A stretch of 64,000 nucleotides of DNA, taken from contig CATQJL010000223.1 of assembly GCA_958299035.1 (NCBI GenBank), positions 54,604,302 to 54,668,301 of the forward strand, read 5' to 3'. Numbering within the stretch: the stretch's first letter is position 1; each line of letters starts with the position of its first letter. The stretch is from Cylicocyclus nassatus. Taxonomy: Eukaryota > Nematoda > Chromadorea > Rhabditida > Strongylidae. Below the pieces are notes generated by a model. The model saw nothing but the letters and a program-made list of their open reading frames with translations. It made no database searches and was not told where the DNA came from. Both the position numbers and the translations under genes were made by a program. Below are positions 25,709-37,998 of this stretch, piece after piece.

Positions 25709-25964
25709 TGTTGTGTTAGTAACTGATCCGTTCCTCATAGTGATCTGCCTCGCGCAGTCGATCGCAACCTCAGGGTGCGCGGGAAATGAGCGCTATAAAA
25801 GGCGCTCACTTATAGCCTTAGTCAGTTCTACAATTCGTTCGACTGTTCACTCATCGTCTCTTTTATTTTACTGTCCTCTATTATTTTCTAATAAATATTC
25901 TTGTTCCTCTCGTGTGTGGCCTCAGGACGAAGAGTCGACGTGTCAGAAGTTTGAGGACACAACA
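25709..25964 (+). repeat. 3' LTR of the Gypsy element
   Basis: 256 bp, TGTTGTG to CACAACA, about 97% identical to the 5' LTR apart from a 5-bp indel. Confidence 0.93.
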
Positions 25965-25969
25965 ATAAC

Positions 25970-27130
25970 ACTTACCAGCGCTCTTTGAAAACATCAGGAT
26001 AAAAATTTTTGAGATTCAGTAAAGTTTGGCGTTACTTCTGAGCTGCTCAGAAAGCCGTGGCGATAACATCGCAAAAACAGAGTAGATCGGAGAGCAAAAC
26101 CTATATTGCCCATGGATTGGTTTTCTGTGGAATTTAGTAAGCGATGAATAAACCGACAAAACTTTTGGGACAATCTAATAATTGACATGTACATATATCA
26201 ACGTATACGTATCATATTAATCGTTCTAGAATTTTTCTTATTTTTGCAGTATGTTATTTCTATTGCTATAATTTAATCGAAAGGAACTTCTGGATAAACT
26301 GATTACACTAATTTGAGCAGTTTGTCTGAAGGCTTTAGATGTACGAGATACATGCATGATAAAAAAGCGAGAAGTTGATTTTAAAGGTTTTATTAAAGAC
26401 CGTTCATTCTGCGATAACATGCTTTGACATAGGGCTGGCATATACTTTTTTATCTTTTTTGCAAATTGTTTTTCAGAGAGCATACATTAGCTTTGGCGAA
26501 CTCATAGACCTTGTAGCACAAAAATTTTGCGAACAGTTGACAAAAGATTGATGACTTTGCTGGACTCTGTTTTACCCTGACATCCTAAATGTCAAACTCT
26601 GTGAAACTTGTGCCTAAACGAATATTTTTGTCTGTAAGATGGCTGAGTAAAGTTTGAGACTTACGACAACAAAAGCGCAAGTGGAGAGAGAAAAAGGGAG
26701 AAAAAAAATTGAAAAGAAAATTTGCACGCTTTTTCTCTCCAGCTTCATTATCCTCTTACCCATCCTCACAATTTAGTAATTTTTTTCATGTAATATTACA
26801 TGGATTTTAATTTAAATATTTCCCAAGCATGGCTTATTTTAGCAAGCAGTGCCCTCAGACTTGATATTTTATAGTGAATATTCGGGTAATTTGAGCACGC
26901 TTACCAAGGCACAGGACTCGGCACAGCTGGCTCATAAGCAAGCTGGATATCGTTTCTGGGAGAAAAAAAAGCAAAAGGGGGTTTTGTTTTCGTAGCCGGA
27001 ACCTAAAATGACTGAACCACACACGCCCCATCTCATGCATTACGTGTGCCAAATCTGCTTTGGCTTCTACGACTCTTTCTATCCTCTTAGAACGAGTATA
27101 GAAAAGTGTCTAAATCAATTATTACACTAA
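25970..27130. other. Unassigned AT-rich sequence
   Basis: No supported exon. 26890-27000 contains a GGCACAGCTGGCTC..GATATCGTTTCTGGG block that reappears, partly inverted, at 50280-50350 and 50940-51010, so a diverged dispersed repeat is present. Confidence 0.4.
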
Positions 27131-27747
27131 GTACGAGCTGGCATCCCGGGTTCCAACCCGATACGGGCCAGTCCCGTACTTGATCTCTCATGTAGCGAAA
27201 TTCACCCTTCTTTTAATTCCTGCTCGTATGGGTCCGCTTCTATCGTTCTTACCATATCTTAATGACCAGCTGATCAAAATGACCTTCACCGCTCATCCTT
27301 CATGACTATGGAAAACATGCATAGACACACAAACGCACAGATTTTCTGCTTCATAAATAGAGATATTGATTGATTGCAATGTTGATTTGTCGGTCAAGAT
27401 CTTCGATTTTGTTGATGAGCAGAGCTGGTCGACTAATCCCACTGGGAAAAATTGGTGCACAGTTGAATATCAGCTCGCCTCTAGAATCTGACATGGAAAA
27501 AATCAGACAATTGGTGAAAAAGGTCAATGAATGAAGTTATAAATATTTTATTCGAATTAAGCATGCTTAACTATCTTCCTGCCAGTTTCCAGCTATACAC
27601 AGCTAAATACACGCAAAATCAACAAATCGATAAAGTCTGATAGGTTGAAAAAGCTTAGTAACACCCGTCACGCCTCGATGTTCATCTGTGCAAGTTTCGT
27701 TCAAATTCCATAATTCTTTGTAACATTTTAGGCCGGTCATAACAAAA
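27130..27747 (+). repeat. Dispersed repeat S, copy 1 (truncated)
   Basis: Starts AGCTGGCATCCCGGGTTCC and contains TGATCAAAATGACCTTCACCG and TTCATCTGTGCAAGTTTCG. Related text is at 29690-29840, 34531-34925 and the ends of 38004-43011. It is cut on the right by a degenerate Helitron. Confidence 0.5.
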
Positions 27748-28470
27748 CCATTGCATCACCTCTGCATCGCAGAGGCTCACATTGATTCCATTGTCTATAC
27801 GTCTTGCTCATTCTCGCATAATGATCGAACTGAAACTCACCACGCAAGCTCACGAATGATTTGTAAACAACTACTCATTTTTGAAGATTTTTTATGTGGC
27901 ATCGGTAATTTCTCGTAGATGAGACCTTTCCCAGGGAAACAAATCAAATTTGCATCACTTTTCGAGCTCTTCGTAGCTTGTTAGTCGCCATAAGGACTAC
28001 AATCGCCCTGAGCTATATATCTGTCTATGTGACTTTTCAAATGACTCAACTAAACCCTTGGCAAACTGACCATCTACGCAGCCCATTCTTTCTGGCGCCG
28101 CCTTCATAAAGTAATGGAGTTGACTAATTTGGTTCATGGCTGTTCATGGCCAGCAGATTAGCTTGTAAGAACATATCCATGACTTAGCAAAAAGTGGCAC
28201 TACCGTCCCAACTTTGCGGGTGAGAAGCTGTTCCGCATGACGGGCGATTTTTGAGCGATCCGCTCATGCATCTGTAATGAACTCTCATGCTGATGGCATG
28301 CGCTGTACAAAATTTGGGCTCAGGAGATTGGCTTTACACGCTCCATGAACTCAGTAACGGACACACAAACACACACAACACACATGTACACACATACACA
28401 CATGCACACGCATACACACATACATAAGTACACACGTAAACAACAACACACGTACATATATATATATATA
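27748..28470 (-). mobile_element. Degenerate Helitron copy adjoining copy B
   Basis: The hairpin region (CCATTGCATCACCTCTGC..GCAGAGGCTCACATTG) is a mutated form of the Helitron 3' end. The interior follows copy A in the same order (ACAACTACTCATT, GATTTTTTATGTGGCATCGG, GCGCTGTACAAAATTTGGGC) and ends in CA repeats at about 28350-28445. Its 5'-TC end is not recognisable. Copy B follows directly after a TA run. Confidence 0.7.
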
Positions 28471-29127
28471 CCAGTGCGTCACCTCAGCTTCGCAGAGGCT
28501 CGCACTGGTCTTACTTTATATGTTTCACTTGTTCTCGCCTAATGTTGTTTCTAAAACTTACCGTGCAATGACGACTGCCACGAATAAAATGTAAACAACT
28601 ACTCATTTCAAAGGGTTTTTCATGTGAGATCGGTAATTTCGCGTGGGGAACTTCTCGCAGAAGAGCAAGTGCAAATTCGATTAGGTTTTTAAACTTCTTT
28701 TGGCTTTGTAGTCGCCTAAGGACAACAATTACCGTGAGCTACATTTCTATGCAAAAACCTCTCAAATGATCAGGTAAAGGATTGACCATTTGCGCAACCA
28801 TTTCTTTTTGGCGTCGTTCTGGTATAGTAGTAGACTTTTAGTCACTTTTTCGCATAAAGTCTATGTCTTGCACATCAACATGCCAAACTCATCCACGTCT
28901 TTGCAAAAAGCGTTGATACAGACCCAATTTTGCGAGCCAGAAGCCAAGTGGATCCGTATGACTCGCAAATTCTGAAGGATCCACCCAACGAATCTGCTCG
29001 TAATTTTGTATGGTGGGGTTCTACGCTGGGGGATAGCATGCGCTGTGCAAAATTTGGGCTCAGGACATTGGCAGGAACTCGCTCTATGAATTTCGTTACA
29101 GACAGACAGACAGGCAGACACAACACA

Positions 29128-29171
<44 letters not shown>

Positions 29172-29451
29172 CACACACAACACACACAACACACACAACA
29201 CACACAACACACACAACACACACAACACACACAACACACACAACAAACACAACACACACAACACACACAACACACACAACACACACAACACACACAACAC
29301 ACACAACACACACAACACACAACACACACAACACACACAACACACACAACACACACAACACACACACAACACACACACAACACACACAACACACACACAA
29401 CACACACACAAAGTCACGTAAACACCCTTAGCCCGTTATTATAAGTTATGA
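28471..29451 (-). mobile_element. Non-autonomous Helitron, copy B
   Basis: The 3' end (CTGG after the CCTCTGCGAAGCTGAGG-type hairpin) is at 28471-28508 and the 5'-TC end at 29450-29451 (TCATAACTTATAATAACGG on the minus strand). Flanking bases are A and T with no duplication. Near its 5' end the family's CA tract has turned into a minisatellite of ACACACAAC units (about 29120-29411). The long CVC and HTH-repeat frames here are artefacts of that tract. Confidence 0.82.
29119..29411. repeat. (ACACACAAC)n minisatellite
   Basis: About 290 bp, mostly regular 9-bp units with a few CA insertions. It occupies the CA-tract position of Helitron copy B. Confidence 0.95.
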
Positions 29452-29454
29452 TAC

Positions 29455-29660
29455 TCATACACATGCACACGGATACGTACATACACACACATGCACACAC
29501 ATACACACATACACACATGCACAGATACACACACACATACACGCATACACACACACGCACACAGATATACACACACACACGCATGCACACATATACACAC
29601 ATACACACATACACACATACAACATACACACATACACACATACATACACACACAAGCCTT
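29455..29660. repeat. Imperfect CACATACA-type low-complexity tract
   Basis: A mosaic of CACACATACA, GCACACAGATA and TACATACACA units just beyond the end of Helitron B. 29690-29840 is a piece of repeat S. Confidence 0.9.
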
Positions 29661-29849
29661 TAACATGTTATAATATCATGATTGTTTAGCAAACGCCAAC
29701 AGTCGATAAATCAATAGCGCCAGTCGACGATTCCCGGTGAAAAAACTCAGTGAACCCGCCTCGCACCGACGTTTATCTGTGCGAAATTTTATCCGAATTT
29801 CATTAATCTTCATACCATTTTAGCCCAGTCATAAAAAAGGGGTCAAAAT

Positions 29850-32800
29850 GTTGTGTAGGTATTGATGTTAACAACAGAAAAAGAACTACAGAAACTTTGC
29901 AGAGCCAGCTAAAGATGCCAAAAAAGCCATTGCATTATACTTTACTCACTTCATGCGCTTGTTATCAAAGCTCTCCCAGACTATGAATGGAGATTTTAAG
30001 AAATTGCTGAAATTGCAAAATAGAGATCAGAGACCTGACTGCTGAAGATAAAAAAGGTTGCATTCAATATTGATTCGATCGTTTGCTTTTTTTCATTTCT
30101 CATATTTTTATCACATCTCAATCATAGAAAGAAATTTCTGAACACCTAATATCAATTTTTGAATTCATTGTAGGAGTAATCATGTTGTGCTACTTTTCCA
30201 AAGATCCAAGCTAAAATTTGCTTTTTATTACAAAATTTCCTACATAAATTATAGTTTTTCTGATAGGTATGCTTACTAGATGGAAATATCTGGGAATGAA
30301 TATTTCGGTCAGGAGCTGCTGACTAAGCTTACTCAGGGTTTTGAAGTGGCCATACCAGTCCAGCTTTACACCATTAAGGGCAGCATAAAATGCTGGCTCC
30401 AAAGTTGCCACCTGTATATGCTGAACGGCTTTGTGGGCAAGGTTATGAGCACAACGTGCAGACTACAGCACAGAAGTTGACATTGATCCTTGTTCTTCGC
30501 TTTTGACATGCAGAAGTTGTAGAAGACATTTGGCTTTTGGAAGCAATTCAAGCAGTCTGAAGGTTTTTACGTTAGGCCAATTATTGCTGCTGAAGTCTTC
30601 ACTCCTTTTAATGCTTTTTTCATAGGCTAGGCCTAGTACATCGTAACACTTGTCCTCTCAATGCTCGTTGAAAATGCGATCGTGATAAAAGAGAAACGTG
30701 TAAACTTACTTATACACGATCAAGGAAACGCACAAACTGGGCGCCGTTGCGTCGGCCAAGATAGTTCGTGTATGGATTTTGTTGTAAACATGCAAATTTT
30801 TTGCCATTTAAAATGATGGTAGTGATGTACTTCTTCCTTCATTGTCATCAAACTAGTTTGTAGTAGGGTGCCCAATGGATTGCGGGTCAGGGGTTACACT
30901 GCGCAGGCGGCCGATTTGCCGCTCACGCCGCACCTGAATTCTTTGAGCCATGAATGATCTCCGAGGCTAAAGTGACATGGCGTTAGGGTAGAGGGGTGAG
31001 GGGGAATGGTAGCAGTTACATACATGACTAGATGCCATAAGTAACATCGCGACAGGGATACTGACGGAAACTTGTTCTCGAAATCATTGACGTCTGGTGC
31101 CGGCACCGCTTCGCGAAACGTGACTCCTAACGCGTGGCCTTGCCAATGTACCCTTTAACTCAATTGGGTTGGCGGCAAGTCGGGGCTTCTGTCCTAATTA
31201 AGGTTAAAGAATGATCAAAGAACACGTTGGCGACAGAGGCACAGATCGCGTCGCGGGTCAGCAGCCGCTTCCAGTTGTCAATTTCGTTGAATCAAAATGT
31301 AGCAAGGTACATGAATTGCCGACACAGCAAATAATAGTACGTCCAAATTTTCAACGGCTGAAACTCTATGGCATTTATGTCAAGCAATTCCATGAAGATG
31401 ACGAGAATTTATAGGATTTTATGAATGAAGCGACAATCTTTTTGCTCAACGAGATCAAGTATTAGATAGATTGTTTGGTCTTTTCGAGTTAAGTTAACAC
31501 AAATCAGGAAGCATTAGAAAGTCGAAAGTATCAAGTTTTATAAGTCTTATTTTGAAGGAAAGGAAATGTAGAGTTTGTTTGCTCTATGAAAGTTTATATT
31601 TTGAAAAAGAAAGCCAAAAGAATAACCTTTTTTGTTACTTATCATAAACATCTGTAAAGATACAGAATTAGGGTAAACTTTTTCAGTGGGAAAAAGTTAG
31701 TGTTCGAGTGATTTGTACAACTTTATCTCTCCAAAAAAACTATCAAAATGCCGATGCAAGGTGCACGGTTTTTTTTTCTAACAAGGAGAGCTCAAGCGAC
31801 GAAAAAGAATAAGTCCAAATTTTTTAATGACTGAAATTTTTTGCTAATGCCAACGATTTATATTAGGTTGTTGTACAAGTTGTACCGTTTATTGACTTAT
31901 CCGCTCCTTTTCAGCAGCTGTATTCTCTAAACGATTCTATAATGAGTGCTCTATTCTAACGCATTGTAATCATTTAAATATTAAAAATTTTGATAGAAAT
32001 TGTCATATGGTTATTAACAACCAGCAAACAGAGCAAATCTTTTGCAATGTTCAACTTTTTGTGATCCTTCAGTTGGCTTTTGAAATCATCTGGAGATTAA
32101 TCTTCAAGAGTATTTACTTTCATCAAAAGCTCGCGCTAGCAAGCGCTCAAACGTTATGAAACTTCAGCGGATCCGTAATCTGATTGAACTCCAAACTGAT
32201 TTTACAGTGTAAATTGACTAGGCGTTCATAGTTTTAATATATGTTATGGCGTTCGTTGTTTTGATATATGCTATTCAACTAGCTGCATGAACTAAAAAAA
32301 TGCAGCGATTTGCAAGGAAAAACCTGAGCAACATCTAAACCAAGCCGAGAAAGAGAAGGAGAAAGAAGTACTGCATAGGGTGATAAGTAAAAGCAGCAGC
32401 GGCGATGTACTTTAGGCTATTATATATAGTCATATCTAGTCTTTTCTGACTAAACTCGCATGGCGAAAAGGGCTTGAAGAGAAAGACATTTTTGAATCAA
32501 TGTTGAAAGCAAGCAAGACGTTTCAAATTAGTTCATGATTGTTTTGCTCTGTAAAACAGTCAAACAGCTTTAAGGTAAACAAATTCTCTTTTACCTCACC
32601 GGGAATGATATCAAAAAAACATGTCAAAATGATCTTAAACGTGTCAATTTTGTGACACGTGGCAAGGAGGAAGTTCTCGTAGAATCTACAAAAAGTTATT
32701 CTTACGCTAAAGAACGTGTTATATGAGAGCCTTCTGAAAATATGGGTCCGGAAAAGCACCTCCAGGTCTTAAGTTTAAAAACGTGCACTACTTCAGAAAC

Positions 32801-33640
32801 GATCGTCTGAGTGAACTCTAGACAAAATCACAAGCAATGTTGTATGACGGGTCCTATCAAGGAACAAAGGTATCAAAGACGACGCAAGGGCATTTTGTTA
32901 GAGCGGAGTATCGCGAAGGTTTATAAGTGCAGTATGGCTTTCCTAAGTAATCACGATTTTTATATGAAGCCGGTATGGAATGGCGATTGCTTTCTGAACC
33001 TTCAGATTATCATCGAAAGTAATTATTCTTTATTCTGAAACTATGCTTAACCTTCGAATTTGTTGAAGTTATTAGAATGTACGATGAAATCTGTTGTATT
33101 ATTCAAAAAGCTACCCTTTTGACATAAGAAGAATTTCTGTGATATGATATTTTCTGCAGGGACAACGGCTCTTATTTAATTTCAGTTGATTTCGGTTTTT
33201 TAAAGTTAATTTCCAAACGAAAACTCCAAAGTAGTGCAAAATGACATTTGTTATGGCCCGTAGTGAACCCCTCATTCGTTTGACCTAAGATGAACCATTC
33301 AGAGGAACTAAGTTGTACCCAATACTGCCGATTCTTTTCCGTGCTTTTAGATAGTCAGTTGAACAGTCAGAAGATTGTCTGGTCAAGTGTCACGGTCAGG
33401 TTTACAGAACGCCTCTTAGCCGAGTTTAGATTTTGGGGTGAGCGACGGAGGTAGTGTGCGAAAGAGGGAGATCAAGCAAATATCCCGTAAGTGCTCGCGA
33501 GTAACTATGGGACAATCAAGTTGACAAGTTGTTGCGTTACAAGAACGCGCAAAACTGCACTTACCGGGGCCCAAAGAGGAGAGGATCAATGAATAGCTGC
33601 GAGAAAATTAAGAAAAGAGCTTTTCCTTTTTTGCAGAGTT
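29850..33640. other. Unassigned intergenic sequence
   Basis: A 67-codon frame at 30280-30480 (MEISGNEYFGQELLTKL..) has no splice context and no family I can name. TTAGGTTGTTGTACAAG at 31864-31880 looks like one mariner terminus without a partner. 30890-31200 is GC-richer and unassigned. No gene can be supported. Confidence 0.35.
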
Positions 33641-33646
33641 TACTTA

Positions 33647-34089
33647 CAAAGGAATGGTCAGAACTTTAAGTGGCCAATCCAAACAAGCTGCATCCATTCG
33701 ATGCAACTAAGAAGCTGATTTCAAATCTGTTTTCTTTATCCGCAGAGCGCCTTTGTAAGTGAAGTTATGACCAGCTTTTATACGAAAAAATCGTACACGA
33801 AAAGTGCGAAATTAGGCACATTATTGCCCTTTTCGCTCACCTTTAGGTACTGGCCATATGGAGTGACCTAGCTGCATGTTTTGGTTCAGTACTGAGCCAG
33901 GAATGGCTCTGTATGGCCAAGTTTGCCTTTACACACAAATTCTTTGCAAAATAATGGCTTTTAATGGCTTATAATTCCACCCACAAAAGTGGTCTGCAGA
34001 TAAGGAAGACAGATTTGGAGTCGGCGTTTTATGCTGCATCTAATGATATGCAGCTTTTTGAATTGGCCACTTCTCTGGCCATTCCCTTG
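33647..34089. mobile_element. Tc5-like MITE
   Basis: 443 bp with ends CAAAGGAATGGTCAG and CTGGCCATTCCCTTG, flanked by TTA (33644-33646, 34090-34092). The restored target reads CTTAG, matching the CTNAG preference and 3-bp TNA duplication known for Tc5. Arms of about 150 bp share AAGTGGCC and the block AAATCTGTTTTCTTTATCCG. No ORF. Confidence 0.85.
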
Positions 34090-34530
34090 TTAGATTTTTA
34101 AAAAGCTGTTTTAAGCAAAAATTACTTCATTTATTTCATTCGATTTGTATTCCAACTTTTTTATTTCTGATGGAACTTTTGCTGAATAATTGTTGCAGCT
34201 CATACTTGTTTGCTTGCTAGTGAATTGTTTGACATCGGTCATTCTCGATTTTTTCGACATTGACCGCTACCAAAGATTGCTCGCCGGTGCAGCAAAAACT
34301 TTCGCCTTCAGCCGGCCGGCTTAAAATCATAGTCGTGCAAGTTGATTCACATCCACCTACCCTTTTGATCGAATCTGCTCGAGCATAGTACGTGTTTTCT
34401 TTCTGAGAACTTTCATAATTTTTATGTCTGAGCGGTTCGCATTCAAGCCAATTGCTCACTGGATGCCGGAATGAGGCGTTCTAGGTCAACGTAAGTTCTC
34501 CTTCAGCCGATTGCGCTCAAAAAAGGGTTT

Positions 34531-34925
34531 ACCACTGCCTTATATATAACACTAGTTGGCTTTCCCGGTCCAGCCTCGGGCCATTGGTCACCTGCACTGC
34601 AACTACCCCCCCCCCCTCTCATTAGTTATGGATGACTTACCCGGGACATTCGCTTCCTCGTGATCCTGAGGTGAAAATGAGCTTCACCGTCCTCCTTTAT
34701 ATGACTATGGGAAAATGCTTTATTGAACATGATAAGCTTTCAGTTCTTTAGAATGACGTAAACAAATCAATAAATCGATAGAAGGACCCAACGAATCATT
34801 GCAGAAAGTAGCCTATCATTTGCGCAGGGGAATACATGTGTACAAAATTTCAGCTGAATCGGTTGAGCGGCGCGCGTTTTACGCACATAGCCTCCAAACC
34901 TACAATTTTGAGTTTTATATATAGA
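34531..34925 (+). repeat. Dispersed repeat S, copy 2 (near full length)
   Basis: Runs from ACTAGTTGGCTTTCCCGG to TTTTATATATAGAT. Internal landmarks are GGTGAAAATGAGCTTCACC, TATATGACTATGGGAAAATG and TTTCAGCTGAATCGGTTGAG. The class is unknown; there is no ORF and there are no long inverted ends. Confidence 0.55.
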
Positions 34926-35006
34926 TTTAGTTAATACGAATCGAAAGTTTTTCTCAATCTATAAAATGAATTTCACTCAGTTTCAACGCAGTGAATGATC
35001 TGAAAG

Positions 35007-35290
35007 TAAAGGATAAAGGATAAAGGATTTGGCGTCTTCAGTTCCCTCTGCGGGCATGCGCCGAACGCACACTACTTTATAGTCGAAGAGGCAACTGTAT
35101 GCGTGCGAGCCTAATACAGTGACTTGCGGGAGCCAGCCGTTTCCAAGTCAGTGCTTTTATCCTCCCAGATTGCTCTGGTATCAATTTAACGGCCTCGGAG
35201 GTTAGAGGGCTGGTTGGCCCAGGGGCGGGGATCGAACCTGTGTCCGATCTAGTCATAGCGGCGCCTCATACCACTACGCCACTCGTCCCC
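35007..35290 (-). mobile_element. tRNA-derived SINE, complete
   Basis: The element reads from right to left. A tRNA-like head has box A TGGCGTAGTGG (35271-35281) and box B GGTTCGATCCC (35228-35238), followed by about 190 bp of unrelated body and a tail of TCCTTTA repeats (35007-35030). It is flanked by the 10-bp duplication GATCTGAAAG (34997-35006 and 35291-35300). The 284-bp length and short repeat tail fit a LINE-mobilised SINE; RTE elements present in this window are possible partners (inference). Confidence 0.92.
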
Positions 35291-35733
35291 GATCTGAAAG
35301 ATGAATTCCGAAGTTTTGTGAGTATTGATAATTTGTGATTTTGGAATGCAGCAATGATGGAAGCATACATTACGTATGAAAGAAATCTTCCACAATTGCG
35401 AGGCACTCCTACGATAAATAACCGGGCACGAAACCAATATTACGAGCGAGTTTAGCCCTATAGTGCACAGGTGATGTTCAATGACAATTATGATCTCTGA
35501 AATACCGGCTATTTTCTGTAAGCATCAATCAAATATTGAAAATGAGCCCCAAACAGCAGATCGGAAAAAGCTCAAACGTTGATTAATAGCTATTTGATAG
35601 CCAATCTTTTTCGAAAGATAAAATAACTTGAATGTACGCCTAACGCTTTTCATCTGATATTGAATGCTCTATTCTGCAAAAAAAACGGGCATCTTGGGGA
35701 ATTCTCCATATCTCATATGGAATTTAATTTCAG

Positions 35734-35968
35734 GCCAGAAAAACTGGCATTCGCATTATATACATAAAGATGCGCCATGATGGTTATGCATGGCTGGATG
35801 ATTCAAGGAGGATTGGCGGTCTCAATCTTATAGAAGCCGACGACGAAGTAGGTTTTATAGATTGTGATAAGACGTTGGGGATTCGGGTGCAGGTTGTTCG
35901 GAAAGTTTCCGTTGTTTTTTTAAAGTTAGGGATGGTAATATTCCACCCGGCATATTGGCACAAGACAT
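35734..35968 (+). CDS. Candidate internal exon, function unknown
   Basis: Follows a strong acceptor, AATTTAATTTCAG, and stays open from the first base: ARKTGIRIIYIKMRHDGYAW.. then LNLIEADDEVGFIDCDKTLG. The stop is at 35966-35968. Possible donors are GTTTTA after 35850 and GTTGTT after 35894. No flanking exon was found and no family is recognised, so it may be a chance frame or a leftover of a host gene. Confidence 0.3.
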
Positions 35969-36184
35969 GACGGCGAGCTCGCGAATTCCACGACAAACTT
36001 GTATTCTGAACGTGAAGTTCGTTCGGTTTTATGGCAGCAATGCAAAAAGTCGACCATAAAATCATTGCAACTTGCTGGAATGAAACCTTCTCTGCCCAAT
36101 AGGGCCAGCAAGTTAATCATTAGCCTACATGTGCGCATTATTCTTCAAACTCGAAAAGATGACCAGGCTCAACAGTTCTAGCAT

Positions 36185-37998
36185 CAACATGTCGTGCATT
36201 TCTCAGAATTATTCCTATATTAACCATCAACGTGGCTGCCTTTCAGTCTTTATAATACATTAACTCCAGCAAATTCAATGTGCTTTTTTGAAGTTGGCAT
36301 GTTGAAGTGATCGAAAAACAGCTGCTACGTTTATGGTTCATATGGGAACACGAGAATGCACCATATAACGTGTAGAAAAAAAGCTTAAAGGCAAAACTAA
36401 AAAGATCTACTCAACAATCTTGTAAAGCAAAGTTTCCGTATACAAACGCTTGCTTTCTGCGCGCACTGCTCAGATGGTAGAATAGGAAAGTCTATGTCAA
36501 TGGCAATTCTTCCCACTCCTCACGAGCACTTTTAGTCGAAGTGGCCTTTTTAGATGGGATGTGTACTTCAATGGAGGGCATAAAACTTCGATTTCAGATC
36601 TGCCTTCCTAATCTGCGGAACTTTCACTTTAGGGCGAGGAGTTCTGAGCGCATAGGAGCTATAATGAATGTGCAAGTAGCATAAAAACGGTAGCAATATT
36701 TTTGCTAGCTCTTTGATGGAGCAGTAATATATCAGGGTGCTTTAATCAATAGATACTTCGAGATAAAAATTATATTATACTTGTGTTATTTGAGGACTAG
36801 TAGGGTTCTAGCAAATCATCTTATCCTAAAGGCACTTTTGATTTTTGCTCCAATAAACGCTCAAAACGGCTCGTTTACTAACGTTGCGACGTTGTCTTTG
36901 AAAAAAGACAACGCGTCGCTTCTAAAAGCTCTTTTTTGTCTCAACCAGATTCTCGTGTAAAGGCTAGGACGCTCCCGGCGTGGAGGCGACGCGCATTTGA
37001 GCCCGACGAATGTAGACAGTAGGCGAGGGTTACCATTTTATCAACGTGAGCGAGGACGGCTAAAAAAGCTAGCTCACCATAGAAAGAGTCACAAGTTTCC
37101 AGCATTGCGTCTAGCTAACATCAATGTAAAATCACTAACTCGCCATCGAACTGGCGGATCTTTTCAGAGGACGTAAAGTTGACGCTGCTAGTATTGAGAA
37201 AAACTGTATGAAAAGGTGAAAGTGCATGCGAGATTAAAGACGACTACAAGCTTCTCTATAGAGGAACAAACAACAGGAGAAACGGTGTCGGCATAATTGT
37301 ATGAATATTGAGGGATAGAGTCACTGATGTACATCGAATGAGCGGCCGTCTTATGAGCATAAGATCGGATATACTGGTACAAGAGCACTTCAAATAAGCA
37401 AGCAGGTTGCGAAAAAGCTGAGAAGGAGCAACTCTAGGGACAGCTCATGACTATGTCAGCTCTATTGCACAAAAAGAGATGCTACTAATTGGTGCAGATT
37501 CCAATGGACATGTAAGAGAACACCGAAATTGTCTACAGAAATGTCAAACACGATGCGGCACGCGAAACGACGGAAGGAGCGTATTCTAGAATTCGTTACA
37601 GCTCAGGAATTGGCCTTGCCAAAAATATACTTCATCAAGAAGACCACATTTCGTTAAGCATGTCAATGGGTTCGCAAGTCGCAGATAGACTTCTGGGATG
37701 TGCGCTACAAAGATCTCAGGTATGTAAGGACGGCAAGGTTATCCCAGGTGAAGATTACGTACCGCAACATCGAACGCTGATACAAAGATCTCACCATATC
37801 AATCGACAGAAGAAGGAGGGGCGTGATAAAATTTGAAACCAATAAACAGGAGAAGGAGGGCCGTGATAAAATCTGAAGTACACATCAAATAATAAAAACT
37901 TAAGAATGACGCCCGCATAAGAGAGTAAGAATTCCTTACCAGAATCGGAAGGTAATCCGAACAACTCCTGGACGATTCTGAGGAATAACAATCATCAC
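36185..37998 (+). pseudogene. RTE-clade LINE copy 1, left part (endonuclease region)
   Basis: 36980-37800 aligns block by block with the second copy at 47160-47880: GGCGGATCTTTTCAGAGGACG, AACGGTGTCGGCATAATTG, GACTATGTCAGCTCTATTGC and GGCAAGGTTATCCCAGGTGAAG. In translation it resembles the RTE apurinic endonuclease (RRNGVGI, MLLIGADSNGHV, CGTRNDG) but has many stops and frame changes. About 800 bp upstream (36185-36980) are also shared with copy 2, including one arm of the Tc5-like family. The copy is interrupted at TAGCT (37999-38003) and continues at 43012. Confidence 0.75.
36520..36690 (+). repeat. Solo arm of the Tc5-like MITE family
   Basis: GTCGAAGTGGCCTTTTTAGATGGG, then TTTCAGATCTGCCTTCC, TAATCTGCGGAAC and GGCGAGGAGTTCTGAGC. 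The same block, in the same position relative to RTE, occurs at 45711-46770. Confidence 0.55.

Larger units (their letters stand above)
23282..25964 (+). mobile_element. Ty3/Gypsy LTR retrotransposon, internally deleted
   Basis: Complete from LTR to LTR, flanked by the 5-bp duplication ATAAC (23277-23281 and 25965-25969). The internal part is 2176 bp, far below the usual 4-6 kb. A gag fragment is joined directly to the last part of RNase H, then integrase follows. Protease and reverse transcriptase are absent. The integrase region carries a stop and frameshifts. The LTRs differ at about eight substitutions and one 5-bp indel, so insertion is not very recent. It cannot move on its own. Confidence 0.93.

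Noticed and set aside
23282..25964. Endogenous retrovirus with env
   Set aside because: No envelope frame follows integrase; the 3' LTR starts about 110 bp after the last frame.
28861..29421. Open frames up to 182 codons on both strands
   Set aside because: They translate the ACACACAAC minisatellite in Helitron copy B.
30280..30480. 67-codon frame starting MEISGNEYFGQELL
   Set aside because: No splice sites, homologue or repeat context that I can support.
31864..31880. Mariner terminus TTAGGTTGTTGTACAAG
   Set aside because: No inverted partner was found, so no element boundaries can be given.
35228..35281. A functional tRNA gene on the minus strand
   Set aside because: Boxes A and B are good, but the body, repeat tail and 10-bp target duplication identify a SINE.
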